Below the pieces are notes generated by a model, which saw nothing but the letters and a program-made list of their open reading frames with translations, was not told the origin of the DNA and searched no databases. A DNA stretch of 64,000 nt from G963665495 sp963677785. Its GTDB lineage: Bacteria; Desulfobacterota; Desulfovibrionia; Desulfovibrionales; Desulfovibrionaceae. This document shows positions 1 to 8,329 of this stretch, piece after piece; position 1 is the first letter of the stretch, and each line of letters begins with the position of its first letter. Location: assembly GCA_963677785.2 (NCBI GenBank), contig CAXXDH010000003.1:930001-994000 (forward strand), read 5' to 3'. Made by a program: the position numbers and the translations under genes.

Positions 1-2611
1 TGGTCGCCCGGCTTTGCGTGGTGTCGATTTCAAAAATGGTCAGGTCCTGCAATTCGTCATCCGTATACCCGAGCATGTTCACAGCCTGTCTGTTGCTTTC
101 AAGAATACCGCCGTTACGCGGATCGAAAAGCAGAATAGCCTCGGCTGCCTGCTCGAAAATAGTACGGAATTTATACTCGCTTTCCGCCAACCTGCTTTCT
201 GTTTCCGAGCGTTCGCTGATTTCCCGTTCCAGCTGTTCATTGCTCACCCGGAGCTCTTCGGTCCGTTCCTGGACGTGCTGCTCCAGCAGCTCATGCGCCT
301 TGGTCAATGCGGCTTCGGCCTGCTGCCGAATGGCCACCTCACGCGCCAGTTTACGGTTCCAGTAGAGAATCAGGGCAAGAACAAAAACAAGAAACAGTCC
401 CGCCAGAGCCGCGTTGAACAGCCATTTCTTCCATGCACCGGGGCTGTGCTGCATGGATGTCCATTTGGTGATGATCGCATCCCATTGTTTGTGTGAAACA
501 GTCTGGATCAAGGAATTCATGAGCGTGACCAGCTCCGCATTGTTGTCTGTCGACGTCAGACGGATGGAAAGCACAGGCTCATTGAGAGATGCCGCCACGC
601 GCAAATTGATGAGCTGGTTGTTCTGCACCTCGTACACCGCTGTGGGCAACGGTCCCAGATAGTCGCTGGCCACGTTCTCGCTTACCGCACGCAAAGCGTC
701 TCCGGGCGTTTCCGTGCACAGGAGCACCGTGTCCGGGAAGTGTTTGTTCAAATACTCCTCGGCAATGGATTTGCGCGGTACGGCAACGGTCTCCTGCTTG
801 AGTGAATCCAGATCGGAGACAAACGGCGAACCGATGCGATTCACGAGAACATAAGGCAGACGCAGCAGCGGCAGTGTCTGCAATCTTTCCGAGTCCTGCG
901 CATCGGTTTCTCCCAGGAAGGAAACCGCCAGATCGGCTTTCTCGCCGGAACCGGGTTCCATAATACGCAGCTTTACCCCGGAAAGAGCGGTCAACAAGGA
1001 AAAGGCGTCCGGGATGATCCCCTTGACCTCGCCCTGCTCCGGGGGAAAGCACAGGGGCGGGGCGTATTCCGGCACTTGCACCCGGATGGGTCCGTGATCC
1101 TGCAGCCATTTCTTTTCTTTTTCCGAAATACGCAGAGCCTGGGGAAACGATGAGTAGAACTTTTGTCCAGGGTCCTGTACCCAACGGTTTTCGATTTCCG
1201 CCAGCTCGGAGCTGGAGATGGAGTCGAACCCCTGGTTTATCAACCGTACCAGATCCTGTTTGTCATGCCGTACGGCAGCTCTGAAATACTCCGAATAGAC
1301 CGGCGTTTCGGCAAAATAAAATTGTCCGCTCAGTCCCAGGTCCTTCAACAAGTGTCTGGTGGTTGCCGTTTCGGTCAAAACGGCCTGGACCTCGCCCCTG
1401 GAGGCGGCCAGAATAGCCGCCCGAAAGGATGGAAATTCCACCGCTTCCACTTCCGGAAAATCTTTTTTCAAGACATACCCGTGATGCGAGCCTTTCGCAT
1501 AAGCGACTTTCTTGCCTTTCAGGTCGCCAAGTTCCCAAACCCCGCGCAGGCGCTTGGGAAGAAGCAGGTTGACATCCATGCCGTAATACGGCTTGGAAAA
1601 GACAAATTTTTTCTTCCGGTCCGGGGATTCGAACATACCAGTATGAACGTCGGCGATGCCGTTGTCCACATTCTGCAGGCTCTCAAACCAGGACGAGGGC
1701 AGAAACGCTATGGGCTGGCCGGTTTTTTTGCTCCACAAACGCCAAATGTCCGCCATCAGCCCTGCCGGTCTTCCTTCGACATCCAAAAACATTCGTGGAG
1801 GAAAATCGAACGGCATGGCCAACAGCAGCCGCTTGCTTCTTTCCTCGGAAGACGGCTCAGACCATCTGGCGGCAATCCCGGCCCTGTCCTGTCTTGAAAT
1901 CTTCGCCATTCCTTCCGCCACCAGCGCGGCGGTCCGCGCGTCTCCTTTGCGTACGGCCGCTTGCTTATAGGCGGTGGCCATGGGAGAGGACGGATCAAAC
2001 AGAAATTTTCCTTGCCGCCCGTGTTCTTTCAGCAACCAGAAGGCCTCTGCCGCTTCTTCTATAAACACCAGAATTTCTTTGCTAGAAGCAGCCTCGTGCA
2101 TTGCCTCGGCATCGGGATACTCCGTATACTTCACGTTCGGCGCATGTTCCGCCAGGTATTCGGGCAGGTAGTCGTCTTTTTCCAGACCGACCCTGAAGGC
2201 GGACAACATGGAGAGATCAAAAACCGGCCCCAGTTGTGCCGCATAATAAGCATAATACGGAACTTTCAGAACCGGAGCGGCAAAATCGAACTGCTGCTCT
2301 TTGGCTTTTGTTCTAACCGTGCCGGCATGCACCTGGGCGCGGCCCGAAGCCACAAAATCCAGAGTCTCCTGCTCCGGCGCCGGTACAAAACGCACGGCGT
2401 GGCCGTTGCGCTCCGCCCAAAGATCCCACAAATCCACAAGCATCCCCTTGGGACGCCCCTGGTCGTCCACAAAAGCATAGGGCGCGGCATCATCAGGAAG
2501 GGCTACCGTGAGTACGGCTGCCTCTTCCTGTGCCCAAGCCGCAAAAGGGGCCAGGAAAAAAACCGCGGTGAAGCACGCGGCAAAAATACATAATTTGACC
2601 AAACACTGCAC
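1..2611 (-). CDS. BvgS-like sensor kinase with three periplasmic SBP domains (3' end beyond window)
   Basis: The frame is open from a GTG at 2611 to the window edge (about 870 codons), so the C-terminus is missing. The GTG has AGGAG about 5 nt upstream and begins a signal peptide ending AWA-QE near residue 30. Three successive amino-acid-binding-protein-like domains (SBP_bac_3 type) lie at about 35-260, 262-495 and 500-720. A transmembrane helix follows at about 730-755, then a coiled coil and a PAS domain near 807-865 (IFEQAAEAILLFD...). This order matches BvgS/EvgS-type unorthodox sensors, in which periplasmic Venus-flytrap domains signal to a cytoplasmic PAS and histidine kinase. The kinase core itself is not visible, so the kinase assignment is inferred from architecture. 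It could instead end in a GGDEF output domain. The ligand is unknown. Confidence 0.85.
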   Translation of the reverse strand, partial: MQCLVKLCIFAACFTAVFFLAPFAAWAQEEAAVLTVALPDDAAPYAFVDDQGRPKGMLVDLWDLWAERNGHAVRFVPAPEQETLDFVASGRAQVHAGTVRTKAKEQQFDFAAPVLKVPYYAYYAAQLGPVFDLSMLSAFRVGLEKDDYLPEYLAEHAPNVKYTEYPDAEAMHEAASSKEILVFIEEAAEAFWLLKEHGRQGKFLFDPSSPMATAYKQAAVRKGDARTAALVAEGMAKISRQDRAGIAARWSEPSSEERSKRLLLAMPFDFPPRMFLDVEGRPAGLMADIWRLWSKKTGQPIAFLPSSWFESLQNVDNGIADVHTGMFESPDRKKKFVFSKPYYGMDVNLLLPKRLRGVWELGDLKGKKVAYAKGSHHGYVLKKDFPEVEAVEFPSFRAAILAASRGEVQAVLTETATTRHLLKDLGLSGQFYFAETPVYSEYFRAAVRHDKQDLVRLINQGFDSISSSELAEIENRWVQDPGQKFYSSFPQALRISEKEKKWLQDHGPIRVQVPEYAPPLCFPPEQGEVKGIIPDAFSLLTALSGVKLRIMEPGSGEKADLAVSFLGETDAQDSERLQTLPLLRLPYVLVNRIGSPFVSDLDSLKQETVAVPRKSIAEEYLNKHFPDTVLLCTETPGDALRAVSENVASDYLGPLPTAVYEVQNNQLINLRVAASLNEPVLSIRLTSTDNNAELVTLMNSLIQTVSHKQWDAIITKWTSMQHSPGAWKKWLFNAALAGLFLVFVLALILYWNRKLAREVAIRQQAEAALTKAHELLEQHVQERTEELRVSNEQLEREISERSETESRLAESEYKFRTIFEQAAEAILLFDPRNGGILESNRQAVNMLGYTDDELQDLTIFEIDTTQSRAT

Positions 2612-2672
2612 AGGGGCTCCTATACCTAAGAAAACGAACAACACATCTTTTTGATAGGGTGAAGTATTTTTA

Positions 2673-2701
2673 ATCTTAGTAGGGAAAACCTTTCTTGGCA
2701 A
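2673..2701 (-). promoter_or_regulatory. Candidate sigma70 promoter for the BvgS-like gene
   Basis: On the minus strand a -35-like TTGCCA (2701-2696) is followed after exactly 17 nt by a -10-like TAAGAT (2678-2673). Predicted transcription start is near 2666, giving a leader of about 55 nt before the GTG at 2611. It was called by consensus matching only. Confidence 0.45.
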
Positions 2702-2874
2702 GGGGACTTTTATTTAAAGCGGACAAATTGTTCTCAATCCGGCAATCATACCCGCTGCCGGTCAGGAGCATACGCGCTGCGCAGCACTCCCTGCCTGTAG
2801 TTGTCTCCCGATAGGCCGAACAGCGTGTTTCAGCCGCGGGCCTGTGTTTTTCAGCCTGAAGTTACCAACCCGGC

Positions 2875-2903
2875 TTGTGTCATCCGCCCGCTTGGGTTTA
2901 TAT
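2875..2903 (+). promoter_or_regulatory. Candidate sigma70 promoter for the PGxGQ membrane protein/AsmA operon
   Basis: TTGTGT (2875-2880), 17 nt spacer, TTATAT (2898-2903). A start near 2910 would place transcription upstream of the ATG at 2940 but downstream of the longer possible start at 2844, which supports the shorter protein. The remaining 2612-2939 sequence shows no gene. Confidence 0.35.
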
Positions 2904-2939
2904 ATCCGGCAGCAAGCACAGACTGCGAACCTCAATCCA

Positions 2940-4019
2940 ATGCGTATGTCCAAATTCACAAACCCCTCCCGGCCGCCCGGAGTACATTGGGCCTTTTTGT
3001 ATTCACTGGGTATGCCCGGCCTCGGGGAATATCTTCTTGGCGCCCGAGTACGCGGCATTCTGACAATGGCGCTCGTGCTGGGCTGCCTGGCCTGGAGCTG
3101 CTGGGCCCTGGCGGACCTGGTCAACAGCCTGTTCGACCTGCGCACTCCGAGCTTCAGCACCTTCGTGCAATTGGCGCTGTCTCTGGGCTGCATCCTGTTC
3201 ATCTGGCTGTGGGGCATGCTCGCGGCGGTGGACGTGGCCATCCAGCGCGGGCTCCGGCGGGAGAACGAATACAGCCCCTTCTGGGCGGTGCTGATGTCCT
3301 GGTTCTGCCCTGGAACCGGCCAGCTGTACACCGGTGCGCGCGCCTTCGGATTCGGCCTTTTCGCCTGTTACCTGGTCGCCACGTTTTTCCTGTTTCCGGC
3401 CTACAAGCTGATGCTCGACTCTCTGCGCTCCATGCTCTCGTCAGGCACGCTCCAGGCATCTCCGGTCCAGGCCGTCATGTTGATTCACGAGGTTGTATTC
3501 CGACTGGATTACGGGGTTGCAAAACTTTCCGTCATGACCATTGAATCCGTTTCCATGCTGCTGGCCGCGGCGGCTTTGCAGCCCGTATGGTACGGACACT
3601 TTCGGCAAGCCAAGCAGCGGCGTCTGCTGCGCGGGCCGGACGGCAGGCCTTTGAGCGAGCGAGAACTGCCGTTTGCGCAGCGTACGGAGGCCCGTGTTCT
3701 GTGCATTCTCGCCCTGGGCTGGCTCTGTCCCGGGTCCGGCCAACTGCTCCTGAAACAGCGCATTGCCGGATGGTCCTTATTCTGCCTGTATCTGTTCGGA
3801 AAAATCGGCATCGGCGTATTGCTCACGACGCACACCATCGGCTATGAGACAGCCCAGTCCTGGACCTGGATCCCGGCAATCACCCGGCTCGTTTCCATGG
3901 GCCTTGGGCTCCTGACCGTGACGGCCAGGCCAAAGGCGGCAGAGACGCCCATGCCCCCGGCAGACAGAGAAACCCCGGAGAATAACGACACCGGGCACGA
4001 CAAAGGGAGCGGCCGGTGA
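2940..4019 (+). CDS. Multi-pass membrane protein with three PGxGQ-type repeats
   Basis: Hypothetical inner-membrane protein of 359 aa if started at the ATG at 2940. The frame is open to 2844, but a candidate promoter lies between the two starts. The striking feature is a motif repeated three times, each next to hydrophobic stretches: MPGLGEYLLGARVRG (PG at residues 26-27), CPGTGQLYTGARAFG (C123) and CPGSGQLLLKQRIAG (C263). This PGxGQ-followed-by-basic/Gly pattern resembles the turn of TM2-type domains, so the protein may be a tandem triplication of a two-helix hairpin. The C-terminus is a hydrophilic, Pro/Glu-rich tail. The stop overlaps the GTG start of the AsmA gene (GTGA), so the two are translationally coupled and probably act together in the envelope. 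Function unknown. Confidence 0.75.
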   Translation: MRMSKFTNPSRPPGVHWAFLYSLGMPGLGEYLLGARVRGILTMALVLGCLAWSCWALADLVNSLFDLRTPSFSTFVQLALSLGCILFIWLWGMLAAVDVAIQRGLRRENEYSPFWAVLMSWFCPGTGQLYTGARAFGFGLFACYLVATFFLFPAYKLMLDSLRSMLSSGTLQASPVQAVMLIHEVVFRLDYGVAKLSVMTIESVSMLLAAAALQPVWYGHFRQAKQRRLLRGPDGRPLSERELPFAQRTEARVLCILALGWLCPGSGQLLLKQRIAGWSLFCLYLFGKIGIGVLLTTHTIGYETAQSWTWIPAITRLVSMGLGLLTVTARPKAAETPMPPADRETPENNDTGHDKGSGR

Positions 4020-7000
4020 AACACGGGCGAACGGGCGGCATCCTGGTCAAAATTCTGTTCTACTTCGCCGTTCTCATGCTCGTTGTCGGCGGAGCCCTGG
4101 TGTATGTGGCCAGACATTTCGATCCCAAGGACTTCAACCTGGATATCCAGGAGGTCCTGAGCCGCTATCTAGGCCGGGAATGCACCATCAACGGCGCCAT
4201 GGAGTACAGTTATTTTCCCTGGCTCGGCGTCGTGGCGGAAGACGTGGAAGTGGCCCAGCCCGAGAGCTTCGGCAAGGAACCTTTTTTGCGGGTCAGGCGG
4301 CTGGAGCTGCGGATCAAACTTATGCCCCTGCTGCTGGAGCATAAAATCATTCTGGGCCGTATCGTGCTCGAGGAGCCCAGCCTGCTGCTGATCAAAAACA
4401 AGCAGGGCCGGGGCAACTGGAAAGATTGGGCTTTTTTGCAGAATACGCCGCCCGGAAAACAGACTGAGCCGGATAAAGACACGCCGTTCTCCTTCGAATC
4501 CCTGACTTCCAACGGCGTGGACGTTCTCAACGGCCAGCTCGTCTGGGACAGCCGGGCCACCGGGAACTATTACGACGTCACCGGCATAGAACTGCGCACC
4601 GATGCCGGACTCCGATTCGATTTCAAATTATACTGCGACTATTCAAGCAGAAAAGACGAATCCCACGGCAGCCTCAAAATCAAAGGCGAAGGCCTGGCCC
4701 GCCCGGAACTGCAGGAACTCGAACTGCGCAACAGCGATGTGGAATTCAGCGCGCACGTGAGCTACGACGACACAACGCGCAATTATCTCTTCAAGGGCTA
4801 CGGCAGCATGCTGCTGCTCAGTGAAGTGGCCCGGATGGAAAGCGCCTCTCTCAAGCTGGACGAAGTCTTGCTGGAAGGCAGCGCGCAGGGCAGCCAGGTC
4901 TTTTCAGACGATATGGCCCTCAGCGGCAAAGTCCGGGTCCATGAGGTGGACGTCAACGCCCTGCTCGGTCCGGATCCCGCGCCCGCGGCCTTGACTCTGC
5001 TGCGCAAGGCCACCGCCAGCGCCGACTATACGCTCAAAAACGATGTCCTGACTCTGTCCAAGGTGGATGCGGACCTTTCCGGAACACGGGTCACCGGCCA
5101 GGTGATCTTCGACGACCACAAAAAGACCGCGCGCTGGACCGCCGATTGCGCCACCGGCAAGCTTGATCTGGACAAATTGTTTCCTGATGCCGTACAAAGC
5201 CCGGCTCCAGGCTCCGCGGCGGATAAAACCGTGCTGCCGTCAGATACGCTGGACACGCTGCGCGGCCTGGCTCTGGACCTGAAACTGCGCGCCAAACAAT
5301 TGATCTGGCGCAAACGGACCATGACGGACGCTGCTCTGCGTCTGACCGCTTCCAAAGGACAGGCAAACCTGAAGGCCAGGGCGAAAAACTTCTGCCAGGG
5401 CTCCTTGAACGGCAGTTTTCTGGCAAGCAAAACCAAGCGCTCGCTGCAGCTGGCGCTTGCCGGAGTGGATACGGCCGCTGTTCTGCAGCTGCTCAATGCC
5501 GATTCCTTGTTTTCCGGCACCGGAGACATCAACCTGGAAGCCCGTTTTTCCGGCAATACGCTGGGAGAACTGGCTTCGACGCTGCAAGCCGATCTGCGCT
5601 CCAGCCTGACCAACGGAAGCTATGAGGCCGCTGCTTCCGCCACTCCTGCTGTTTACCCTGACGCCACAAGCACAGCCGGGAACAGCCCCGGCGGTCCGGT
5701 CTGGCCCTTTTCCGCCTGCAACATCGAACTGGCGGTCAAGGCCGCCTCCAGCGACAAAAACGTGGTCCGCCCTTTTGACGTCAAAGCCAAGCTTAACTAC
5801 AAGGGCCTCCCGCCCTGGCTGCAGGCCCGGCGCACGGATCCGCAGGCGCCGGTCACGCCCATCCTCAACGGCCTGCCCGAATCACGCCTGAACGCGGACG
5901 TACGGGGCAGGGTCAGGTTCAGCCTGGCGGATCTGGACGTCCGGAAGATCGAAAACGCGCAGACCCGTGTCTCGTATAAAGGGCATAGCGGAGATGGCCT
6001 TAATTACCGCTATCTCGAATCAGAAGGCTCCGGCCGTTTGAGCTATGACGTTCTATTCGATACGCTCGACCTCAAAAAGGGGGCTTTTTCGGCACTGGGG
6101 TTTGCGCTGTACGGTGATACGCATTGCGCCGGACTGACCGGACCGGCCAACAAGAGAATTTTCACCGGGAATATTTCCATCAGCGCGGCCAAGCCCCGTG
6201 CGGCGTTGCGTACGTTTTTGATCGAACTGCCCATTCCGCTCGCGCCCAACGTCTACCGGAACTGGAGCCTGCGCGCCGCCTACCAGCTGGATAACGACGC
6301 GCTGCAGTGCGACAATTTGCGGCTGCGCCTGGACAAGTCAAAAATCAAAGGCAGAATCGGCGTCTACGGCCTGAGCAAGACCGGCTCGCCCCCCTTCATC
6401 AACTTTGATCTCATCGCGGACACACTCCCGCTGGATGATTACCGCCCTTTGGAAAAAAAACATGCGCCAGGCGTTGTCCCCAAAGAAAAAGACTGGGATC
6501 CGGAGCAACTGCGCAAGCTGCATCTGGACGGCAAGCTCTTTGCGTCCGAACTCCGGCTCTACGGCCTGCGGGGCACCAACCTGCGCGCCAGGATAGCCGC
6601 GGACCAGGGCAAGCTGCAGATTCGTTCGCTGAAAAGCCGCTTCTACAACGGCGACCTGGACGGCAAACTGACGGTGGAAGCCCCCCGGCAAAGCAACAAG
6701 CTGGTCTTTACCGCAGACTGCAAGGCAAACTCTTTTCAGCTGGGCCCTATGCTCAACGCCCTGGGAGCCGACAACGAAGTGACCGGTACGGCCAGCGTGG
6801 AAACGCGTCTTGCCGGGGCCGGACGCAACTCCAAGGAATCTCTCACCACCTTGGGCGGCCGCGTGGCCTTTGCCGTACGCGACGGCAGCGTCATCATCAA
6901 ACGGACCGCTCAAACCGCACGCGCGTCCAGAGGAAAACGCAAGCGGCGCGAACCGCTTTTCAACCCCAAAAAAGGAGCGAAGCCCAAGAACACCCCCACC

Positions 7001-7330
7001 CGCACGTCCTTTGATTCGGCCCGGGGCGTGTTCGACATCTCCCAGGGAGTCTTGCGCAACAAGGATTTCCTGATGCGAAGCACCCTGATTCAAGCCCTCG
7101 GGGAGGGACAGGTCAACCTGCCGCGCGAACAGATCGACTATACCATCACCGTCCAGATGACCGGCGCGCCCTCCATCCCCATCCACATCAGCGGCCGGCT
7201 CAAGGACCCCAGCGTCACCATCACCCACGGCATCATCACGGACACAGCCGAACGTATCGGCGGCTCCCTCTTCGACGTGTTCGAAGGAATTTATACGCTG
7301 CCCTTCAAAGCCTACGACCTGCTGCGCTGA
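4016..7330 (+). CDS. AsmA-family envelope protein
   Basis: Large protein of 1104 aa with one N-terminal transmembrane helix (about residues 12-32) and a periplasmic body of beta-rich repeats. The N-terminal region contains an AsmA-like phrase, IQEVLSRYLGRECTINGAM, and the end has the family's typical close: a GxGxVNLPREQIDYTITVQM segment followed by PIHISGRLKDPSVT. AsmA-like proteins (AsmA, TamB, YhdP) form long hydrophobic grooves that carry phospholipid or lipid between inner and outer membrane. That role is family knowledge applied here by inference. A basic patch near residue 970 (RASRGKRKRREP) interrupts the C-terminal domain. The gene starts at GTG overlapping the upstream stop by 4 nt, so it depends on the preceding membrane-protein gene. 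No clear terminator follows. Confidence 0.85.
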   Translation: MKHGRTGGILVKILFYFAVLMLVVGGALVYVARHFDPKDFNLDIQEVLSRYLGRECTINGAMEYSYFPWLGVVAEDVEVAQPESFGKEPFLRVRRLELRIKLMPLLLEHKIILGRIVLEEPSLLLIKNKQGRGNWKDWAFLQNTPPGKQTEPDKDTPFSFESLTSNGVDVLNGQLVWDSRATGNYYDVTGIELRTDAGLRFDFKLYCDYSSRKDESHGSLKIKGEGLARPELQELELRNSDVEFSAHVSYDDTTRNYLFKGYGSMLLLSEVARMESASLKLDEVLLEGSAQGSQVFSDDMALSGKVRVHEVDVNALLGPDPAPAALTLLRKATASADYTLKNDVLTLSKVDADLSGTRVTGQVIFDDHKKTARWTADCATGKLDLDKLFPDAVQSPAPGSAADKTVLPSDTLDTLRGLALDLKLRAKQLIWRKRTMTDAALRLTASKGQANLKARAKNFCQGSLNGSFLASKTKRSLQLALAGVDTAAVLQLLNADSLFSGTGDINLEARFSGNTLGELASTLQADLRSSLTNGSYEAAASATPAVYPDATSTAGNSPGGPVWPFSACNIELAVKAASSDKNVVRPFDVKAKLNYKGLPPWLQARRTDPQAPVTPILNGLPESRLNADVRGRVRFSLADLDVRKIENAQTRVSYKGHSGDGLNYRYLESEGSGRLSYDVLFDTLDLKKGAFSALGFALYGDTHCAGLTGPANKRIFTGNISISAAKPRAALRTFLIELPIPLAPNVYRNWSLRAAYQLDNDALQCDNLRLRLDKSKIKGRIGVYGLSKTGSPPFINFDLIADTLPLDDYRPLEKKHAPGVVPKEKDWDPEQLRKLHLDGKLFASELRLYGLRGTNLRARIAADQGKLQIRSLKSRFYNGDLDGKLTVEAPRQSNKLVFTADCKANSFQLGPMLNALGADNEVTGTASVETRLAGAGRNSKESLTTLGGRVAFAVRDGSVIIKRTAQTARASRGKRKRREPLFNPKKGAKPKNTPTRTSFDSARGVFDISQGVLRNKDFLMRSTLIQALGEGQVNLPREQIDYTITVQMTGAPSIPIHISGRLKDPSVTITHGIITDTAERIGGSLFDVFEGIYTLPFKAYDLLR

Positions 7331-7544
7331 TTTTTCTTCAAAAAACACACTCCCATGTTCAACCTAACACCTTTGTCTGGAAACGCCATCTCGACATTCT
7401 CCAAAGAATCCTTATACTAGGAACTGTTTCCAAATCATTTTCCGTTGTACCTGGGTCTGCATTCCCTCATGCTGCAGTGCTTACTCAAACGTGCGGCGTA
7501 CACACGTTGGAAACACCCAAATAAATGATCCTCCAGGAGAACGT

Positions 7545-8252
7545 ATGGCCAAAACGAAGTTCATCCGTCTGGACGCGGTTGAAGAATCGCTCCAGGAACT
7601 CAGCGGCTGTTTTGACGAGATCAACGAGAAACTGATCTCCCGCCGTGAGCCGCTCTCGCAGCAGATTATCGGCAACATGATGCAGGCCTACGATTACCTC
7701 AACGATCTGCTGGCTGAAAACATCCCCCTGTTCGAACGCAAATACTTCGACCATATCATCGAACTCAACCACCTGGTGCTCTGCGGGGACGACCCCAGCG
7801 TACGTCTCGAATACGCCTACCACATCCGCGAAACCCAGCGGTATTTCTCTAACAACATCGGAAGGATAAAGCAGTGGTACAAGCAACACCGCGATGCCTC
7901 GCCCTATAAGCTCGCCGCCGGGCTCTTTGTCATCACGGTCAGCCAGCCGCAGCTTTTTTTCGAGGGCAACCACCGTACCGGTTCGCTCATGGCCAGCTAC
8001 GCCCTGTTGATGCACGGCAAGCCCCCTTTTGTGGTCACGAAAAAAAACGCCATCGCTTTTTTTAATCCCGCGACTGTGATAAAGTCCAAATACAAGGACA
8101 AGCTGCTGGACCACCATTATTACTTAAAGAAGTACATTAAGTACTTCACCAAATACCTGGAATACTCGCTGGAAAAGAAATATCGGGTAAAGGAAAAGGA
8201 TCTGGAAAAACTGGATGATCTGGATTTGGAATCAGTTGCGGCGCCAACTTAA
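7545..8252 (+). CDS. Fic-fold protein with degenerate active-site motif
   Basis: The ATG at 7545 is chosen because CAGGAG lies 5-9 nt upstream, although the frame is open from 7491. The 235-aa product has a Fic/Doc-like core: the helix LAAGLFVITVSQ, then QLFFEGNHRTG, then SYALLMHGKPPFVV. In active Fic AMP-transferases the motif is HPFx(D/E)GN(G/K)R. Here residues Q136-L-F-F-E140-G-N-H143-R144 keep Phe, Glu, Gly-Asn and Arg but replace the catalytic His with Gln and the Gly/Lys with His. The protein may therefore be catalytically dead, or act by a different chemistry. The tail is lysine-rich and probably helical. It stands alone, with 77 bp to the next gene, and has no antitoxin-like partner. 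Confidence 0.7.
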   Translation: MAKTKFIRLDAVEESLQELSGCFDEINEKLISRREPLSQQIIGNMMQAYDYLNDLLAENIPLFERKYFDHIIELNHLVLCGDDPSVRLEYAYHIRETQRYFSNNIGRIKQWYKQHRDASPYKLAAGLFVITVSQPQLFFEGNHRTGSLMASYALLMHGKPPFVVTKKNAIAFFNPATVIKSKYKDKLLDHHYYLKKYIKYFTKYLEYSLEKKYRVKEKDLEKLDDLDLESVAAPT

Positions 8253-8329
8253 GATTTTCCGGAAACCTCCGAAAACGCCATAAGGATAGTTTCGACGCAG
8301 CAAATCGTTACGACAAAGGAGGATGCATC

